DNA from: Methanobacteriaceae archaeon UBA349
Lineage (GTDB): Archaea > Methanobacteriota > Methanobacteria > Methanobacteriales > Methanobacteriaceae
NCBI GenBank assembly: GCA_002509745.1
Contig: DAWK01000182.1
Location: 1 to 16,279, forward strand
Reading direction: 5' to 3'
DNA: 16,279 nt
Shown: piece by piece, positions 15,559-16,279 of the stretch
Position numbering within the stretch: position 1 is the stretch's first letter
How the letters are laid out: each line of letters begins with the position of its first letter
Program-made: the position numbers and the translations under genes
Notes under the pieces: model-generated
Told to the model about the DNA's origin: nothing
Database searches by the model: none
What the model saw: only the letters and a program-made list of their open reading frames with translations

Positions 15559-15565
15559 CGAAAAT

Positions 15566-16213
15566 TTGCATATACCTGATGGTTTCTTGCCTTTAGGGCA
15601 AGCAGCTATATATTATATTATTACAATAATTGCATTGTACTTTGCTCTCAACTGGGCAAAAGAAAATCTTGATGAAAAACGTGTTCCATTAATGGCAGTT
15701 TTAGCTGCATTTATATTTGCTATACAAGCAATGAATATCCCTATCCCTTGGGGGACCAGTGGACATATGTTAGGTGCAGCATTAGTTGCAATCATATTTG
15801 GTAGTCCCTGGGCCGCAGTTCTTGTTCTGGCAGTAGTACTAACTGTACAAACATTTTTCTTTGCAGACGGAGGAATTACTGCTTGGGGTGCCAATATACT
15901 TGATATGGGAGTTATTGCAGGATTCACCGGGTTTGGAGTATTCCAAGCATTGAAAAAATTAAATTTATGGGTGGCTATATTCTTAGCAGGATGGGCTTCC
16001 ATATTTGTAGCATCATTGGCAGTAGTTTTGGAGCTAGTGTGGGCCGGAACATTCCCATTAGACTTAGGATTATTCTTCATGGGCCTCTATCACGCCGTGA
16101 TAGGTATTGCAGAAGGAGCAATAACTGTAGTAGCAATTTTAGCAATTCAAAGAGTTAGGCCAGATTTACTCCCTTGGAATAAACCAAAACCCGACACAGA
16201 GGTGGAAAAATGA
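15566..16213 (+). CDS. cbiM: Cobalt or nickel ECF-transporter substrate-binding membrane protein CbiM/NikM
   Basis: Membrane S-component that binds Co2+ or Ni2+ outside the cell for an energy-coupling-factor ABC transporter. With the TTG start the 215-residue product begins [11 protein letters not shown]. In solved NikM structures Met1, His2 and His67 hold the metal, and here His67 falls in [11 protein letters not shown] (62-72), an exact match. About six to seven hydrophobic spans follow, with [18 protein letters not shown] (98-115) as the other family signature. An in-frame ATG at 15533 would add 11 residues and bury the metal-binding N-terminus, so it was rejected. The gene overlaps cbiN/nikN by 4 bp. 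It stands divergent from cdhA, whose complex uses both nickel (CdhA, CdhC) and cobalt (CdhDE corrinoid), so the metal cannot be decided from position. Confidence 0.93.
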   Translation: MHIPDGFLPLGQAAIYYIITIIALYFALNWAKENLDEKRVPLMAVLAAFIFAIQAMNIPIPWGTSGHMLGAALVAIIFGSPWAAVLVLAVVLTVQTFFFADGGITAWGANILDMGVIAGFTGFGVFQALKKLNLWVAIFLAGWASIFVASLAVVLELVWAGTFPLDLGLFFMGLYHAVIGIAEGAITVVAILAIQRVRPDLLPWNKPKPDTEVEK

Positions 16214-16279
16214 ATGCTAAAGACAAAAAATTCATTATTGGTGGGTTAGTTGTAGCCATCATAATAGCAATTTTAGCAC
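16210..16279 (+). CDS. CbiN/NikN-type small transporter subunit (N-terminal part, cut by window end)
   Basis: An ATG at 16210 overlaps the cbiM stop in an ATGA arrangement and follows an AGGTGG ribosome binding site (16200-16205). The 23 visible residues begin with a short lysine-rich stretch (MNAKDKK). A hydrophobic membrane anchor follows ([16 protein letters not shown]) and runs into the window edge. This is how CbiN and NikN proteins begin, and cbiM is usually followed by one of them. The part that tells CbiN from the NikN (PDGLE) type is not in the window. Confidence 0.7.
   Translation, partial: MNAKDKKFIIGGLVVAIIIAILA

Larger units (their letters stand above)
14991..15565. other. Divergent intergenic region between cdhA and cbiM
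   Basis: This 575-bp stretch has no gene that I can support. It contains the cdhA ribosome binding site (14996-15000), a - strand TATA-like box (15095-15102), an inverted repeat (15274-15280 with 15290-15296), a 13-bp palindrome (15382-15394), and + strand TATA-like words (15403-15418 and 15519-15527). It also holds a locally G-rich stretch (15437-15453) and the cbiM ribosome binding site (15553-15558). I recognise no riboswitch or known metal-regulator operator. Confidence 0.6.

Noticed and set aside
15420..15565. Cobalamin or nickel riboswitch before cbiM
   Set aside because: I see none of the conserved B12-box or NiCo-type elements, and such riboswitches are not expected in these archaea. 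The G-rich stretch alone is not enough.
15613..16080. 155-codon open frame on the - strand, antisense to cbiM
   Set aside because: Shadow of cbiM; the + strand product has exact family motifs, while this one is rich in A, N, T and P and has no domain.

Overview
The window looks like chromosomal DNA of a low-GC methanogenic archaeon, most likely a member of the Methanobacteriales (Methanobacterium or a close relative). The main reasons are a complete methanogen-type acetyl-CoA decarbonylase/synthase (CODH/ACS) cluster, a geranylgeranyl-lipid reductase for archaeal membranes, an STT3/AglB-like membrane protein, archaeal TATA boxes, and ribosome binding sites of the GGTGAT or AGGAGG type. I see no rRNA, tRNA, CRISPR array or insertion sequence.

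Left part (1-6225, + strand): a geranylgeranyl reductase; a large GT-C/STT3-like membrane protein whose extracytoplasmic C-terminus resembles an alpha/alpha-toroid (squalene-cyclase-like) domain; a nine-repeat HEAT protein with a PsbP-like C-terminal domain; and an O6-methylguanine-DNA methyltransferase. Their spacings are long and candidate promoters lie in the gaps, so they are probably separate units rather than one operon.

Central and right part (6356-14990, - strand): in transcription order cdhA, cdhB, cdhC, cooC, cdhD, cdhE and a four-cluster ferredoxin. CdhA and CdhB form the Ni-Fe CO dehydrogenase, and CooC inserts nickel. CdhD and CdhE form the corrinoid iron-sulfur protein that delivers the methyl group. 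CdhC joins methyl, CO and CoA on the A-cluster, and the ferredoxin probably carries the electrons. All expected metal ligands are present, so the pathway looks intact. The intergenic gaps of about 110-160 bp around cdhC, cooC, cdhD and the ferredoxin hold hairpins and TATA-like boxes, so the cluster may be several overlapping transcripts.

Right end (15566-16279, + strand): across a 575-bp divergent intergenic region lies cbiM/nikM, which overlaps by 4 bp a partial cbiN/nikN cut off by the window edge. This is a cobalt or nickel ECF transporter. CODH/ACS consumes both metals, so the adjacency makes functional sense.

Three starts needed correction to non-ATG codons: cdhA to GTG at 14990, cooC to TTG at 10423, and cbiM to TTG at 15566. 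The STT3-like gene is best started at ATG 1557. The cdh cluster itself is well known. The less ordinary signals are the STT3-like/toroid fusion with its G7 tract, the HEAT/PsbP-like fusion, hairpins that begin at or cover stop codons, and short palindromes in the promoters.
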